From the NCBI RefSeq assembly GCF_014205275.1, contig NZ_JACHND010000001.1, positions 7,688,001 to 7,752,000 of the forward strand: a DNA stretch of 64,000 nucleotides. Direction: 5' to 3'. The DNA comes from Sphaerisporangium siamense (GTDB lineage Bacteria > Actinomycetota > Actinomycetes > Streptosporangiales > Streptosporangiaceae). The notes under the pieces are model-generated. The model saw nothing but the letters and a program-made list of their open reading frames with translations, did no database searches and was not told the DNA's origin. Positions 54,611 through 63,170 of the stretch are shown here, one piece after another; position 1 is the stretch's first letter, and every line of letters begins with the position of its first letter. The position numbers were made by a program, and so were the translations under genes.

Positions 54611-56371
54611 TCATGCCGTGAGCCATCTGCCGAGCCAGCCGGTGACGGCGTCCCAGAAGACGACCTTGTTGGCGATCCTGACGGTCTCGTGGCCCTCGTC
54701 CTCGAACAGCAGGTACCGGCAGGGGACGCCGCGGGCGGTGGCGGCGGCCACGACCTGCTCGGCCTCGTAAACCGGGACGTTGGTGTCCTGGGCGCCGTGG
54801 ACGACCAGCAGCGGCGCGCGGAGCCGGTCGAAGGAGTGCAGGGGTGACAGGGCCCGCAGCAGCTCGCGGTCGGCGACCGGGTCGCCGTACTCGCCGACGG
54901 CGGCGGCGGCGATCCACGGCTCGGTGTGCGCGTAGAAGGTCGCGAAGTCGGCCATGCCGCACACGTCCACCCCGGCCTTGAAGAGTTCCGGGTAGGTGAC
55001 CAGGGCGGCGAGGGTGAGGTAGCCGCCGTAGGAGCGGCCCATGCAGGCCAGCCGGGCCGGGTCGGCGACGCCCGTGCGGACCATGTGCGCGGCGCAGTCG
55101 GCGACGTCGTCGATGGCGTGGAAGCGCAGGGCGTGGTCGTCGGCGTGCAGGAACGCCTTCCCGAAGCCGGAGGACCCGCGGACGTTCGGCGCGAAGACGC
55201 TGACCCCGGCCGCGACGAGCCGGTGGAACAGCGGGTTGAAGGCCGGGCGTTCCTGGCTCTCCGGGCCGCCGTGGAGGTAGATGAGGCACGGCCCGGGGCC
55301 GGTGCCCGCGCGGTGCAGCCAGCCGGTCAGCTCCAGGCCGTCCCGGGCGGTGAGCCGCACCAGTTCGGCCGTGGCCCCGCCGGCGAGCGGCTCGTCGCCG
55401 GCCAGGCGCTGGTAGCCGCCGGTGGCGAGGTCGCACAGCAGGACGTGCGAGGGCGTGTCCGGGGACTGGGCGGCCAGGACGGCGAGCGTGCCGTCGTAGG
55501 ACACGCGCACGGAGGTGACCACGTCGGCGGGCGGCCGGGGCAGGGCGCGGACGGCGCCGGTGGGCAGGGAGACGACGTCCAGCTCGGAGCGCCCGGCGAC
55601 GTTCCAGGCCAGCACCGCCACCCGGCCGTCCAGGCTGACCGAGAACCGGTCGAGGTCGGCGTCGGGCCGCTCGGCCACCACGCGCGGGGCCTCACCGCCG
55701 GGCACGGCGACCAGGGCGGCGCGGTCGCGGCCCGCGTCGGAGCGCACGTAGGCGATCTCGCCGTCCGGGGACAGCGCGCCGAGGTCGGTGGTGGGTGGCA
55801 GCAGCGGGCGCTCGCCTCCGTCGCGCAGGTCGGCGACGGTCATGTACCGCCCGCCGCGCGGGCCGTGGCGCAACAGGGCGCGGCCGTGGTCGCGGCTGAC
55901 GGCGACCGGCCACAGCAACGGCGCCTTGGCGATCGTGTCGCGGTGGCCGAGCGCCGGGTCGGCGAGCACGGCCTCGGCCGTGCCCGAGGGGCCGAGCTCG
56001 GCGAGGAGCAGGGTGGCGCCGTGCCCGGTCCAGCGGACGAACGCGGCCGAGCCTGGGCCGTCCACCGGCCCGGCGAGCAGGCGGAGGCCGGACCCGTCCG
56101 GGCGCACGGCCCAGACCTGGGTGTGCTCTCCTCCGCCGGGCGCGATCTTGACGGCCAGCCATTCGCCGTCCGGCGACCACAGGACGTCGGCGACCGGCTC
56201 GGGACCGGTGTCGATGACCCGGGGGCCGGCGCCGCGCAGGGGCTGGACCCAGACGCGCGGGACGCCGTCCCGGTCGCTGACGTAGGCGACGGCGGCGCCG
56301 TCCGGGGACAGGGTGGGTGACCCGCAGGTCCATGCGACGTCTACGGCCGTACTCCTCGTGCTTGCAGCCAC
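54611..56371 (-). CDS. S9 family peptidase (prolyl oligopeptidase/acylaminoacyl type)
   Basis: A 586-residue protein with an N-terminal beta-propeller (about 1-340, repeats such as [41 protein letters not shown]) and a C-terminal alpha/beta hydrolase (about 345-586). The catalytic serine is Ser447 in [12 protein letters not shown], the aspartate is in [13 protein letters not shown] and the histidine in EDEGHETVR. Such enzymes cut short peptides or remove N-acyl-amino acids. Start choice is uncertain: GTG at 56371 or at 56395; either overlaps the asparagine-synthase-type gene (stop at 56341) by 31 or 55 bases, so the genes are tightly linked. Context suggests it acts on the product of the two upstream enzymes. 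Confidence 0.9.
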   Translation of the reverse strand: MAASTRSTAVDVAWTCGSPTLSPDGAAVAYVSDRDGVPRVWVQPLRGAGPRVIDTGPEPVADVLWSPDGEWLAVKIAPGGGEHTQVWAVRPDGSGLRLLAGPVDGPGSAAFVRWTGHGATLLLAELGPSGTAEAVLADPALGHRDTIAKAPLLWPVAVSRDHGRALLRHGPRGGRYMTVADLRDGGERPLLPPTTDLGALSPDGEIAYVRSDAGRDRAALVAVPGGEAPRVVAERPDADLDRFSVSLDGRVAVLAWNVAGRSELDVVSLPTGAVRALPRPPADVVTSVRVSYDGTLAVLAAQSPDTPSHVLLCDLATGGYQRLAGDEPLAGGATAELVRLTARDGLELTGWLHRAGTGPGPCLIYLHGGPESQERPAFNPLFHRLVAAGVSVFAPNVRGSSGFGKAFLHADDHALRFHAIDDVADCAAHMVRTGVADPARLACMGRSYGGYLTLAALVTYPELFKAGVDVCGMADFATFYAHTEPWIAAAAVGEYGDPVADRELLRALSPLHSFDRLRAPLLVVHGAQDTNVPVYEAEQVVAAATARGVPCRYLLFEDEGHETVRIANKVVFWDAVTGWLGRWLTA

Positions 56372-58170
56372 AGTTCCAGCAGCCCGAGCTGCCACAGGGC
56401 GTTGGCGCCGAGCGTGGTCCTGTGGTCGTCGGGCGCGGCGAGCAGTTTCTCCACCATCGCCGGGCGGAACAGACCCCGGGCGCGGGCCTCGGGGGCGGTC
56501 AGGGTGTCACGGACCATCTCCAGGAACGGCCCGTGGATGTGGCGGATCGCGGGGACCGGGAAGTACCCTTTGGGCCGGTCGATGACCGCGTCGGGGACGA
56601 GCCCGCGCGCCGCCGCCTTCAGGACGCCCTTGCCCCCGGAGGCCAGCTTGAGCTCGGGCGGGCACATGGCGGCCAGCTCGACCAGCTCGTGGTCCAGGAA
56701 CGGCGTGCGGGCCTCCAGGCCGAACGCCATGGTCATGTTGTCGACCCGCTTGACCGGGTCGTCGGGGAGCATGACGCCGGTGTCCAGGCGCAGCACGGCG
56801 TCCAGCGCGGTGTCCGCCCCCGGCGCGGCCAGGTGGTCCCGGACGAACGCCGCGCTCGCGTCGTGGCCGAGCAGGTACTCCGGCTCCAGGATCTCGGCCA
56901 GGTCCTCGTGCGGCCGGTCGAAGAACACCTCGGCGTACGCCTCGGCGGCCCCTTCGCGGGGCACGCCCGCGAGCGGCGGGTACCAGTCGTACCCGGCGAA
57001 CACCTCGTCGGCGCCCTGGCCGGACTGGACGACCTTGACGTGCCGGGACACCTCCTCCGACAGCAGGTGGAAGGCGACGCAGTCGTGGCTGACCATGGGC
57101 TCGCTCATGGCCGCGACCGCCCGGCCGAGCGCCGGGAGCAGGCGGGCGTCGTCCACCATGATCTTGTGGTGGTCGGTGCCGAAGTGCCCGGCCACCAGGT
57201 CGGAGTAGGCGAACTCGTCCCCGGACTCCCCTCCGGCGGCGTGGAAGCCGACGCTGAAGGTGGCGAGGTCCCGCTGCCCCTCCTCGGCCAGCAGGGCGAC
57301 GATCAGACTGGAGTCCAGGCCGCCGGACAGCAGGACCCCGACCGGGACGTCGGCGACCATGCGCCGCCGCACCGCCACGCGCAGGGCCTCGCGCACCGCG
57401 TCGCGCCAGTCGCCGGCGGTGAACGGCCCGTCCGTCGCCTGGAGCATGTCGAGCTGCCCGGCGAGGGGCGTGTCGTCGCGGGGGCGGGCGAACGGCGGGT
57501 TCCAGTAGCGCTCGTCGCGGGTGGCGCCGTCGGGCTCGATCGTGCGGACGGTGGCGGGCGGCAGCTTCTCGACCCCGGTGAGGATCGTGCGGGGCGGCGG
57601 CACCACCGAGTGGAACGTCATGTAGTGGTGCAGGGCCACCCGGTCGATGTCGGTGGCGACGCCGCCGCCGGCCAGCAGCGCGGGCAGGGTGGAGGCGAAG
57701 CGCAGGCGCGCCGCGTCCCGGGTGACGTACAGGGGTTTGATGCCGAGCCGGTCGCGGCCGAGCACCAGGCGCCCGGTGTCGCGCTCGGCGACGGCGAAGG
57801 CGAACATGCCCGCGAACCTCGCGACGCACCGCGGGCCCCAGTGGCGGTACGCCTTGAGCAGCACCTCGGTGTCGGAGGTGGAGTGGAACCGGTGGCCCTC
57901 GGCGAGGAGCACCTCGCGCAGCTCCCGGTAGTTGTAGAGGCAGCCGTTGAACACGGCCGTCAGCCCCGCCTCGGGGTCGGTCATGGGCTGGGCGCCGCGC
58001 TCCGACAGATCGATGATCTTCAGGCGGCGGTGGCCCAGGGCGACGGGGCCGAGGGACCACAGGCCGGTGCCGTCGGGTCCCCTGGCCGCCATGGACGCCG
58101 TCATGCGCTCGACCGCGGCGACGTCGGCCGCGCGGCCGTCGAAGCGGATCTCGCCGCTGAAGCCGCACAT
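56341..58170 (-). CDS. Asparagine synthase-type amidotransferase
   Basis: A 609-residue glutamine-dependent amidotransferase. Cys2 (MCGFSGEIRFDG) is the N-terminal nucleophile of the class II glutaminase domain (about 1-200, with RGPDGTGLW, FNGCLYNYRELR and DTEVLLKAYRHWG). The asparagine synthase domain (about 235-609) has the PP-loop VGVLLSGGLDSSLIVALLAE and the acceptor-site block VVQSGQGADEVFAGYDWYPP. It resembles the TIGR03104 amidotransferase of N-acetylglutaminylglutamine-amide (NAGGN) synthesis, but its partners are different here. The ATG overlaps the stop of the GCS2/ATP-grasp gene by one base (TGATG), with GGAGGCCGG upstream, so the two enzymes should be made together and act on the same small molecule. 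Confidence 0.9.
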   Translation of the reverse strand: MCGFSGEIRFDGRAADVAAVERMTASMAARGPDGTGLWSLGPVALGHRRLKIIDLSERGAQPMTDPEAGLTAVFNGCLYNYRELREVLLAEGHRFHSTSDTEVLLKAYRHWGPRCVARFAGMFAFAVAERDTGRLVLGRDRLGIKPLYVTRDAARLRFASTLPALLAGGGVATDIDRVALHHYMTFHSVVPPPRTILTGVEKLPPATVRTIEPDGATRDERYWNPPFARPRDDTPLAGQLDMLQATDGPFTAGDWRDAVREALRVAVRRRMVADVPVGVLLSGGLDSSLIVALLAEEGQRDLATFSVGFHAAGGESGDEFAYSDLVAGHFGTDHHKIMVDDARLLPALGRAVAAMSEPMVSHDCVAFHLLSEEVSRHVKVVQSGQGADEVFAGYDWYPPLAGVPREGAAEAYAEVFFDRPHEDLAEILEPEYLLGHDASAAFVRDHLAAPGADTALDAVLRLDTGVMLPDDPVKRVDNMTMAFGLEARTPFLDHELVELAAMCPPELKLASGGKGVLKAAARGLVPDAVIDRPKGYFPVPAIRHIHGPFLEMVRDTLTAPEARARGLFRPAMVEKLLAAPDDHRTTLGANALWQLGLLELWLQARGVRP

Positions 58171-60689
58171 CAGCCGGCCTCCTTGGCGAGCCAGGTGTCC
58201 TTGGCGCCGCCGCCCTGCGACGAGTTGACGATCATGCTGCCGTACGGGGCGACGCGGGTCAGCGCCGCCCGCGGGACGACGGCGCGGCTGCCCGTGAAGA
58301 CGAACGCGCGCAGGTCCACCACGTGCGGGCGCATGCCCTCGCCGTCGAAGGTCGGGTGGGTGGACAGTCCGACGGTCTCCTGGGCCACCCACTGCCCGGG
58401 ATCGGCGAGGATGTCGGCGCGCAGGGCCTCCAGGTCGCGCGGCGAGGCGTCCTCCCCGATGACCACGCCCTTGCCGCCGTAGCCGTCCACCGGTTTGACC
58501 ACCAGCTCGTCGAGCCGGTCGAGCACCTGCTCACGGTCTTCGGGGTCACGGCACAGGTAGGTGGGGACGTTGGAAAGCAATGGGCGTTCTCCCAGGTAGT
58601 AGTCGATGAGCCGGGGCACGTAGCGGTACAGGCTCTTGTCGTCGGCCAAGCCGTTGCCGGGCGCGTTGGCCAGCGTGACGGCGCCGTCCTCCATCGCCTG
58701 GAGCAGGGCGTCGCCGAGCGGGCCGCTCAGCAGGTCGTCCTCGGCGATCCTGCGGTACAGCACGTCCACCCGCTCGCCCTTGGCGTACACGGCGCCGTCC
58801 CTGACCTCCAGGTCGCCGGGCTCGGCCAGCACCACGCCCATCTCCGCGGCGAGCGTGGCGTGCTCGTAGTGGGCGGGGTCGGCGGGTCCCGAGGTCACGA
58901 CGGCGAGGCGGTCGCCGTGCGGGGAGGCGTGCAGCAGGGTCTGCCGCAGCAGGCCGATGGTGCCCTCCGGGTCGAGGATGCCCGAGCGGTCCAGCTCGGG
59001 GATGGCGTGCGCGGCGACGCGGCGGTTGACGACCGCGTAGGCGATGCCGGAGGGGACGCGCAGGTTGTCCTCCAGGACGACCCAGCGTCCCGCGCCGTCG
59101 CGGGCCAGGTCCAGTCCGGCGACCGAGCAGCGGACCACGCCGCCGCGGACGCGGCGTCCGGCGGGCCGGTTCCCCGGGGACTCGTCCACGACCCAGGCGG
59201 GCAGCACCCGCTCCTTGATCGCCTCGCGCCTGCCGTAGGCGTCGCGCAGGAACGCCTCCAGGGCGCGGACCCGCTGCGGCATGCCTTCGCGGATCTTGGC
59301 CCAGTCGTCGGCGGCGACGAACCTCGGCACCAGGTCCAGGGGCATCCTCTCCTCGCCGTCCGGGGACCGTTCGAGGCGGAAGGTCATGCCGATCTCGCGC
59401 ATCCGGTCGTCGCGGGCGGTCGCGCGCTCGCGCAGCCCGGCGGGGCCGAGCCGGTCGAGCGTGGTGAACACCGGCTCGTAGGGCCGGCGCACGGTGTTTT
59501 CGATCATGGCCTCGTCGCGGTCGGCGTCGTAGCCCTTGAGCAGGGCGGTCACCGCGTCGGCCATCGGGGTGCCGAACCCGGCCGCCCGGCCGGCCGAGCG
59601 GGTCTCGGCGACGAGGTGGTCCACGACGTCGGCCAGGGTGCCGCCGCGGCGCACGATGCGGCGCTGGCGGGCCGCCGAGCTGCCCCGGGCCAGGGACTCC
59701 TCGGCCAGTTCCGACACCAGTTCCCAGTCGCCGCCGGCCTCCAGCTCGGGACGCAGCCCGGTGATCGTCCGCCTGATCACCTCGGCGGCGGGCCTCGGCG
59801 TGCCCTCCTCGGGGTCGATCAGGACGCCTTCCAGACCCGAGCGGGCCGAGCGCCAGGTCGCGGCCCGCACCATCTCCAGGCCGTCCCCCTGGAAGGGCTC
59901 GCCGTTCTCGATCGCGCGCAGCTCGCGCAGCACGACCGCGCGGAACAGGCCCGCGAGCAGGACGACGTCCTCGACGCGGGGACAGGCGTCGCACATGCGC
60001 AGTTCGACCGTGGGGACGTGCGCGGAGGGCCGGACGTCGAAGTAGATCATCCCCGGGTCCATGATCACTCCGGCGCGCACCAGGTCGGCGACCATCCGGT
60101 CGTACTCGGCGGCGGAGGAGAACCGGCGGACCGGGCCGGTGGTGGGCCAGCGCTGCCACACCAGCGTCCGGTAGCTGGCGTACCCGCTGTCGGCGCCGTT
60201 CCAGAACGGCGAGCTGGAGCTGAGCGCGAGCAGAGGCGGCAGGCCGCGGGCCACCCGGTGGGCGACCTCGACGGCGACGTCGCGGTCGGCGACGTCCACG
60301 TGCACCTGCGCGCCGCAGATGAGCTGCTCGCGGGTGAGGAGCTGGTAGTCCTCCAGCATCTGCTCGTAACGGGCGTCCGGCGAGATCTTCAGCGCGGACG
60401 GGTCCACCAGCGGCACCGTGCCCGCCGCGACGATGCCGAGCCCGAGGGGGTCGGCCGCCTCGACGACCGTGCGCCGGAGCGCCGCCAGGTCGTGGCCGAG
60501 GTCCTCCAGCCGCACGTAGGGGCGGCTGTTGGACTCGACGACGGACCGGTGCAGCTCCTGCGTGAAGCGGTCGTCCGGCAGCCGCCCGAGCAGGGTGCCC
60601 GCGCGTGGCACGAGGTGCCGGGTCTCAAGGTCAACGACGTGGAACTCCTCTTCGACGCCTACCGCGATCGACTCCGTGAGACCCGTCAT
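58170..60689 (-). CDS. GCS2-type carboxylate-amine ligase fused to permuted ATP-grasp
   Basis: An 839-residue fusion. Residues about 5-365 are a GCS2/YbdK-type glutamate-cysteine-ligase-like domain (SIAVGVEEEFHVVDLETRHL, GAQVHVDVADRDVAVEVAHR, ALSSSSPFWNGADSGYASYR). Residues about 380-839 are a circularly permuted type 2 ATP-grasp domain (MTFRLERSPDGEERMPLDLV, RWVVLEDNLRVPSGIAYAVV, VDVLYRRIAEDDLLSG, LVVKPVDGYGGKGVVIGED, VDLRAFVFTGSRAVVPRAAL). Both halves belong to families that join carboxylates to amines using ATP, so the protein could make two amide bonds. Neighbours are an amidotransferase and a peptidase. The product is unknown. The ATG at 60689 has AAGGA eight bases upstream. Confidence 0.92.
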   Translation of the reverse strand: MTGLTESIAVGVEEEFHVVDLETRHLVPRAGTLLGRLPDDRFTQELHRSVVESNSRPYVRLEDLGHDLAALRRTVVEAADPLGLGIVAAGTVPLVDPSALKISPDARYEQMLEDYQLLTREQLICGAQVHVDVADRDVAVEVAHRVARGLPPLLALSSSSPFWNGADSGYASYRTLVWQRWPTTGPVRRFSSAAEYDRMVADLVRAGVIMDPGMIYFDVRPSAHVPTVELRMCDACPRVEDVVLLAGLFRAVVLRELRAIENGEPFQGDGLEMVRAATWRSARSGLEGVLIDPEEGTPRPAAEVIRRTITGLRPELEAGGDWELVSELAEESLARGSSAARQRRIVRRGGTLADVVDHLVAETRSAGRAAGFGTPMADAVTALLKGYDADRDEAMIENTVRRPYEPVFTTLDRLGPAGLRERATARDDRMREIGMTFRLERSPDGEERMPLDLVPRFVAADDWAKIREGMPQRVRALEAFLRDAYGRREAIKERVLPAWVVDESPGNRPAGRRVRGGVVRCSVAGLDLARDGAGRWVVLEDNLRVPSGIAYAVVNRRVAAHAIPELDRSGILDPEGTIGLLRQTLLHASPHGDRLAVVTSGPADPAHYEHATLAAEMGVVLAEPGDLEVRDGAVYAKGERVDVLYRRIAEDDLLSGPLGDALLQAMEDGAVTLANAPGNGLADDKSLYRYVPRLIDYYLGERPLLSNVPTYLCRDPEDREQVLDRLDELVVKPVDGYGGKGVVIGEDASPRDLEALRADILADPGQWVAQETVGLSTHPTFDGEGMRPHVVDLRAFVFTGSRAVVPRAALTRVAPYGSMIVNSSQGGGAKDTWLAKEAG

Positions 60690-60793
60690 CCCATCGTCCT
60701 TCTCCCGTTTGTCCAGGGGTGTTTCCCGGGGCCCCCTGCCCAGAAAGCAGGTGGATGCACGTCGGGGAGAAGTCTCGAAGTGTGATGTTCGAC

Positions 60794-60835
60794 GCGCCGG
60801 GGCCCGCACGGACGGCGCCCGTGCGGGCCCGGCGC
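60794..60835. terminator. Terminator after the puuB-like gene
   Basis: GCGCCGGGGCCCGCACGG (60794-60811) pairs with CCGTGCGGGCCCGGCGC (60819-60835) with one bulged G. It begins right at the stop codon of the FAD oxidoreductase gene (60836) and separates it from the amidoligase operon. Confidence 0.85.
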
Positions 60836-62239
60836 TCAGGAGTCGAAGCCGAGCCCCAGCCGGTCCAGCGTGCGCAGCCAGAGGTTGCGCCGCCCTTGAT
60901 GGGCGTCCGCCTGGGCGATCGACCACCGGGTGAGCTGGATGACGCCCGACCGGATCGGCTCGGGCGGGAACGGCACCGGCTTCTCGCGCACCATCTGCAG
61001 CTCGGTGCGCTCGGTCGGCCGCCCCGAGAGCAGGTCCAGCATCACGTTGGCGCCGAACCGGGTGGCGCCCACGCCGAGGCCGGTGTACCCGACCGCGTAG
61101 GCCAGGCGCCCCTTGTGCGCCGTGCCGAAGAAGGCGCTGAAGCGGCTGCAGGTGTCGATCACCCCGCCCCAGCGGTGCGTGAACCGCACCCCTTCGAGCT
61201 GGGGGAACGTGGTGGAGAAGTGGCCGGCCAGCGTGGCGAAGGTCTCGTCCCGCTGGTCGTACTCCGGCCTGATCTTCCCGCCGTTGAAGTACACCGCGTC
61301 GTACCCGCCCCACAGCACGCGGTCGTCCTTGGTCAGCCGGTAGTAGTGGAACTGGTTCCCGCTGTCGCCGATGCCCTGCCGGTTGTGCCAGCCGACCGAG
61401 GCGAGCTGGCCGGAGGTGAGCGGCTCGGTCATCAGCGCGTAGTCGTACACCGGCACCAGGAAGTTGCGCAGCCGCCCGAGCAGCGGCGGGAACACACCCG
61501 TGCCGAGCGCGACCTTGCCGGCCCGCACCACGCCGTGCGGAGTGGTCAGCTCCAGCGCCGTGCCGTCGTCCCGGAGCGAGCGGACGGGGCTGTGCTCGTG
61601 GACGCGGACGCCGAGCGACAGGCACGCCTCGCGCAGGCCCCACGCCAGGCGGGCGGGGTCGAGCATGGCGCAGCCGTCGCGGTCCCACTGCCCGCCGAGA
61701 TAGGTGGGCGAGTCGACCTCGGCACGGACCTCGGCGGCGTCCAGGAGCCGGGTGTCCATGCCGAGCTCGCGGGCGAGCCCGGCCTCCTCGTCCATCGCGT
61801 CGAGCTGCCACGGCTCGGTGGCCACGTTCAGCTCGCCGGTCCGCTCGAAGCCGCAGTCGATGGAGTACTTCGCCACCGCCCGCTCGATCTCGTCGAGGTT
61901 CTCCGCGCCGAGGCGGACGAGCGTCGCGATCTCGCGGGGCCAGCGGCTCAGGCCGTTGCCGAGCCCGTGGGTGAGGCTGGCGGCGCAGAACCCGCCGTTG
62001 CGGCCGGAGGCGGCCCAGCCGACGCGCCTGCCCTCCAGCAGGACCACGTCGAGGGAGGGGTCGCGCTCCTTGGCCATCAGAGCGGCCCACAGGCCGGAGA
62101 ACCCGCCGCCGACCACGGCGAGGTCGGCGGTGGTGTCCCCGAAGAGCCGCGGCAGCGGCTCGGGTTTGTCCGGACTGTCCAACCAGTACGGCTTACGCTC
62201 CGCGTCAGCCAGTGCTTTCAGCGGATCCACACATTTCAC
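60836..62239 (-). CDS. puuB: FAD amine oxidase, gamma-glutamylputrescine oxidase-like
   Basis: A 467-residue DAO-fold flavoprotein. The dinucleotide motif is DLAVVGGGFSGLWAALMAKE, followed by LLEGRRVGWAASGRNGGFC, a SGRNGG block typical of the PuuB/DadA-like amine oxidases. Later blocks: LTKDDRVLWGGYDAVYFNGG, FTHRWGGVIDTC and YAVGYTGLGVGATRFGANV. The YWLD start (KPYWLDSPDKPEPLP) is typical of oxidoreductases next to polyamine transporters. It would oxidise a putrescine or gamma-glutamylputrescine amine to an aldehyde with hydrogen peroxide. The gene follows two polyamine-type permease genes. GTG at 62239 is used; GTG at 62230 has better ribosome binding site spacing. Confidence 0.86.
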   Translation of the reverse strand: MKCVDPLKALADAERKPYWLDSPDKPEPLPRLFGDTTADLAVVGGGFSGLWAALMAKERDPSLDVVLLEGRRVGWAASGRNGGFCAASLTHGLGNGLSRWPREIATLVRLGAENLDEIERAVAKYSIDCGFERTGELNVATEPWQLDAMDEEAGLARELGMDTRLLDAAEVRAEVDSPTYLGGQWDRDGCAMLDPARLAWGLREACLSLGVRVHEHSPVRSLRDDGTALELTTPHGVVRAGKVALGTGVFPPLLGRLRNFLVPVYDYALMTEPLTSGQLASVGWHNRQGIGDSGNQFHYYRLTKDDRVLWGGYDAVYFNGGKIRPEYDQRDETFATLAGHFSTTFPQLEGVRFTHRWGGVIDTCSRFSAFFGTAHKGRLAYAVGYTGLGVGATRFGANVMLDLLSGRPTERTELQMVREKPVPFPPEPIRSGVIQLTRWSIAQADAHQGRRNLWLRTLDRLGLGFDS

Positions 62240-62264
62240 GTCCCAACGAAACGCGTCATTTTGC

Positions 62265-62296
62265 CCTGGGCCGGGAACGCCGTTCCCGGTGCCAGG
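62265..62296. terminator. Hairpin between potC-like and puuB-like genes
   Basis: CCGGGAAC (62271-62278) and GTTCCCGG (62282-62289) form a perfect stem with a 3-base loop, extended by CCTGG (62265) and CCAGG (62292). It could end the permease transcript or make a processing point. Confidence 0.6.
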
Positions 62297-62312
62297 CGGG
62301 TGTTTCCCGTCT

Positions 62313-63170
62313 TTACACGCGGCGGCGCGAGGTCACGGTGTTGACGACCGCGATGACCACGCCCACCGCGAAGATGAGGGTGCCGAGGATGTTGACCTGC
62401 GGGGGCACGCCGATGCGCACGGCCCCGTAGATCCACAGGGGGAAGGTGATGGTCGCGCCGCTGGTGAACTGCGTGATGACGAAGTCGTCGATCGACAGCG
62501 CGAAGGCCAGCAGGGCGCCGGAAACCACGCCGGGCAGGATCATCGGGAACGTGACCCGCCAGAACGTGACCCAGGTGGAGGCGCCGAGGTCGCGCGCGGC
62601 CTCCTCGATCGACCCGTCCATGCCGACCACGCGCGCCCGCACGGTCACCGCGACGAACGACACCGAGAACAGCACGTGCGCCAGCACGATCGTCGCGAAC
62701 CCGGTCTGCACGCCGAGGCTGACGAACAGCGACAGCAGCGAGGCGCCCATGACCAGTTCGGGCGAGGAGATCGCCGCGAACATGATCAGGTTGGTCGGTC
62801 CCTGTCCGCGGAACCGGTACCGGCCGAGGGCGATGCCGAGCAGCGTGCCGAGGACCGTGGTGATCAGCGTGGCGAGCAGGCCGATGCCGATGGAGTTCAG
62901 CACCGCGGTGGTCAGGTCCGGGTACTCCCCGAGCCGCCCCCACCACTTGAGCGTGAAGCCCTGCCAGGTGACGTTGGACTTGCTCCTGGTGTCGTTGAAA
63001 CCGAACGCGATCATCACCGCGATCGGGGCGAACAGCCACAGCAGGATCAGCCAGGTGTAGCCGAACAGCAGGCGGTCGCCCCACCGGGTACGGGGCCGGC
63101 GGGGGGCGCCGGGCGTGGCCTCTTCCGTGGTGGCCCGCGTGGGGAGCGCCGGGCTCACTGGTCCGCTCAT
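62313..63170 (-). CDS. potC: Polyamine ABC transporter permease, PotC type
   Basis: A 285-residue inner membrane permease with six helices. After a charged N-terminus it reads LLFGYTWLILLWLFAPIAVM and IAFGFNDTRSKSNVTWQGFT, typical of PotC. The cytoplasmic EAA loop is EEAARDLGASTWVTFWRVTF, followed by SIDDFVITQFTSGA, the signature of polyamine permeases. The ATG at 63170 overlaps the stop of the upstream permease gene by four bases and has a GGAGGCGG ribosome binding site. With PotB and a PotD-like binding protein it would import spermidine or putrescine. Confidence 0.93.
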   Translation of the reverse strand: MSGPVSPALPTRATTEEATPGAPRRPRTRWGDRLLFGYTWLILLWLFAPIAVMIAFGFNDTRSKSNVTWQGFTLKWWGRLGEYPDLTTAVLNSIGIGLLATLITTVLGTLLGIALGRYRFRGQGPTNLIMFAAISSPELVMGASLLSLFVSLGVQTGFATIVLAHVLFSVSFVAVTVRARVVGMDGSIEEAARDLGASTWVTFWRVTFPMILPGVVSGALLAFALSIDDFVITQFTSGATITFPLWIYGAVRIGVPPQVNILGTLIFAVGVVIAVVNTVTSRRRV

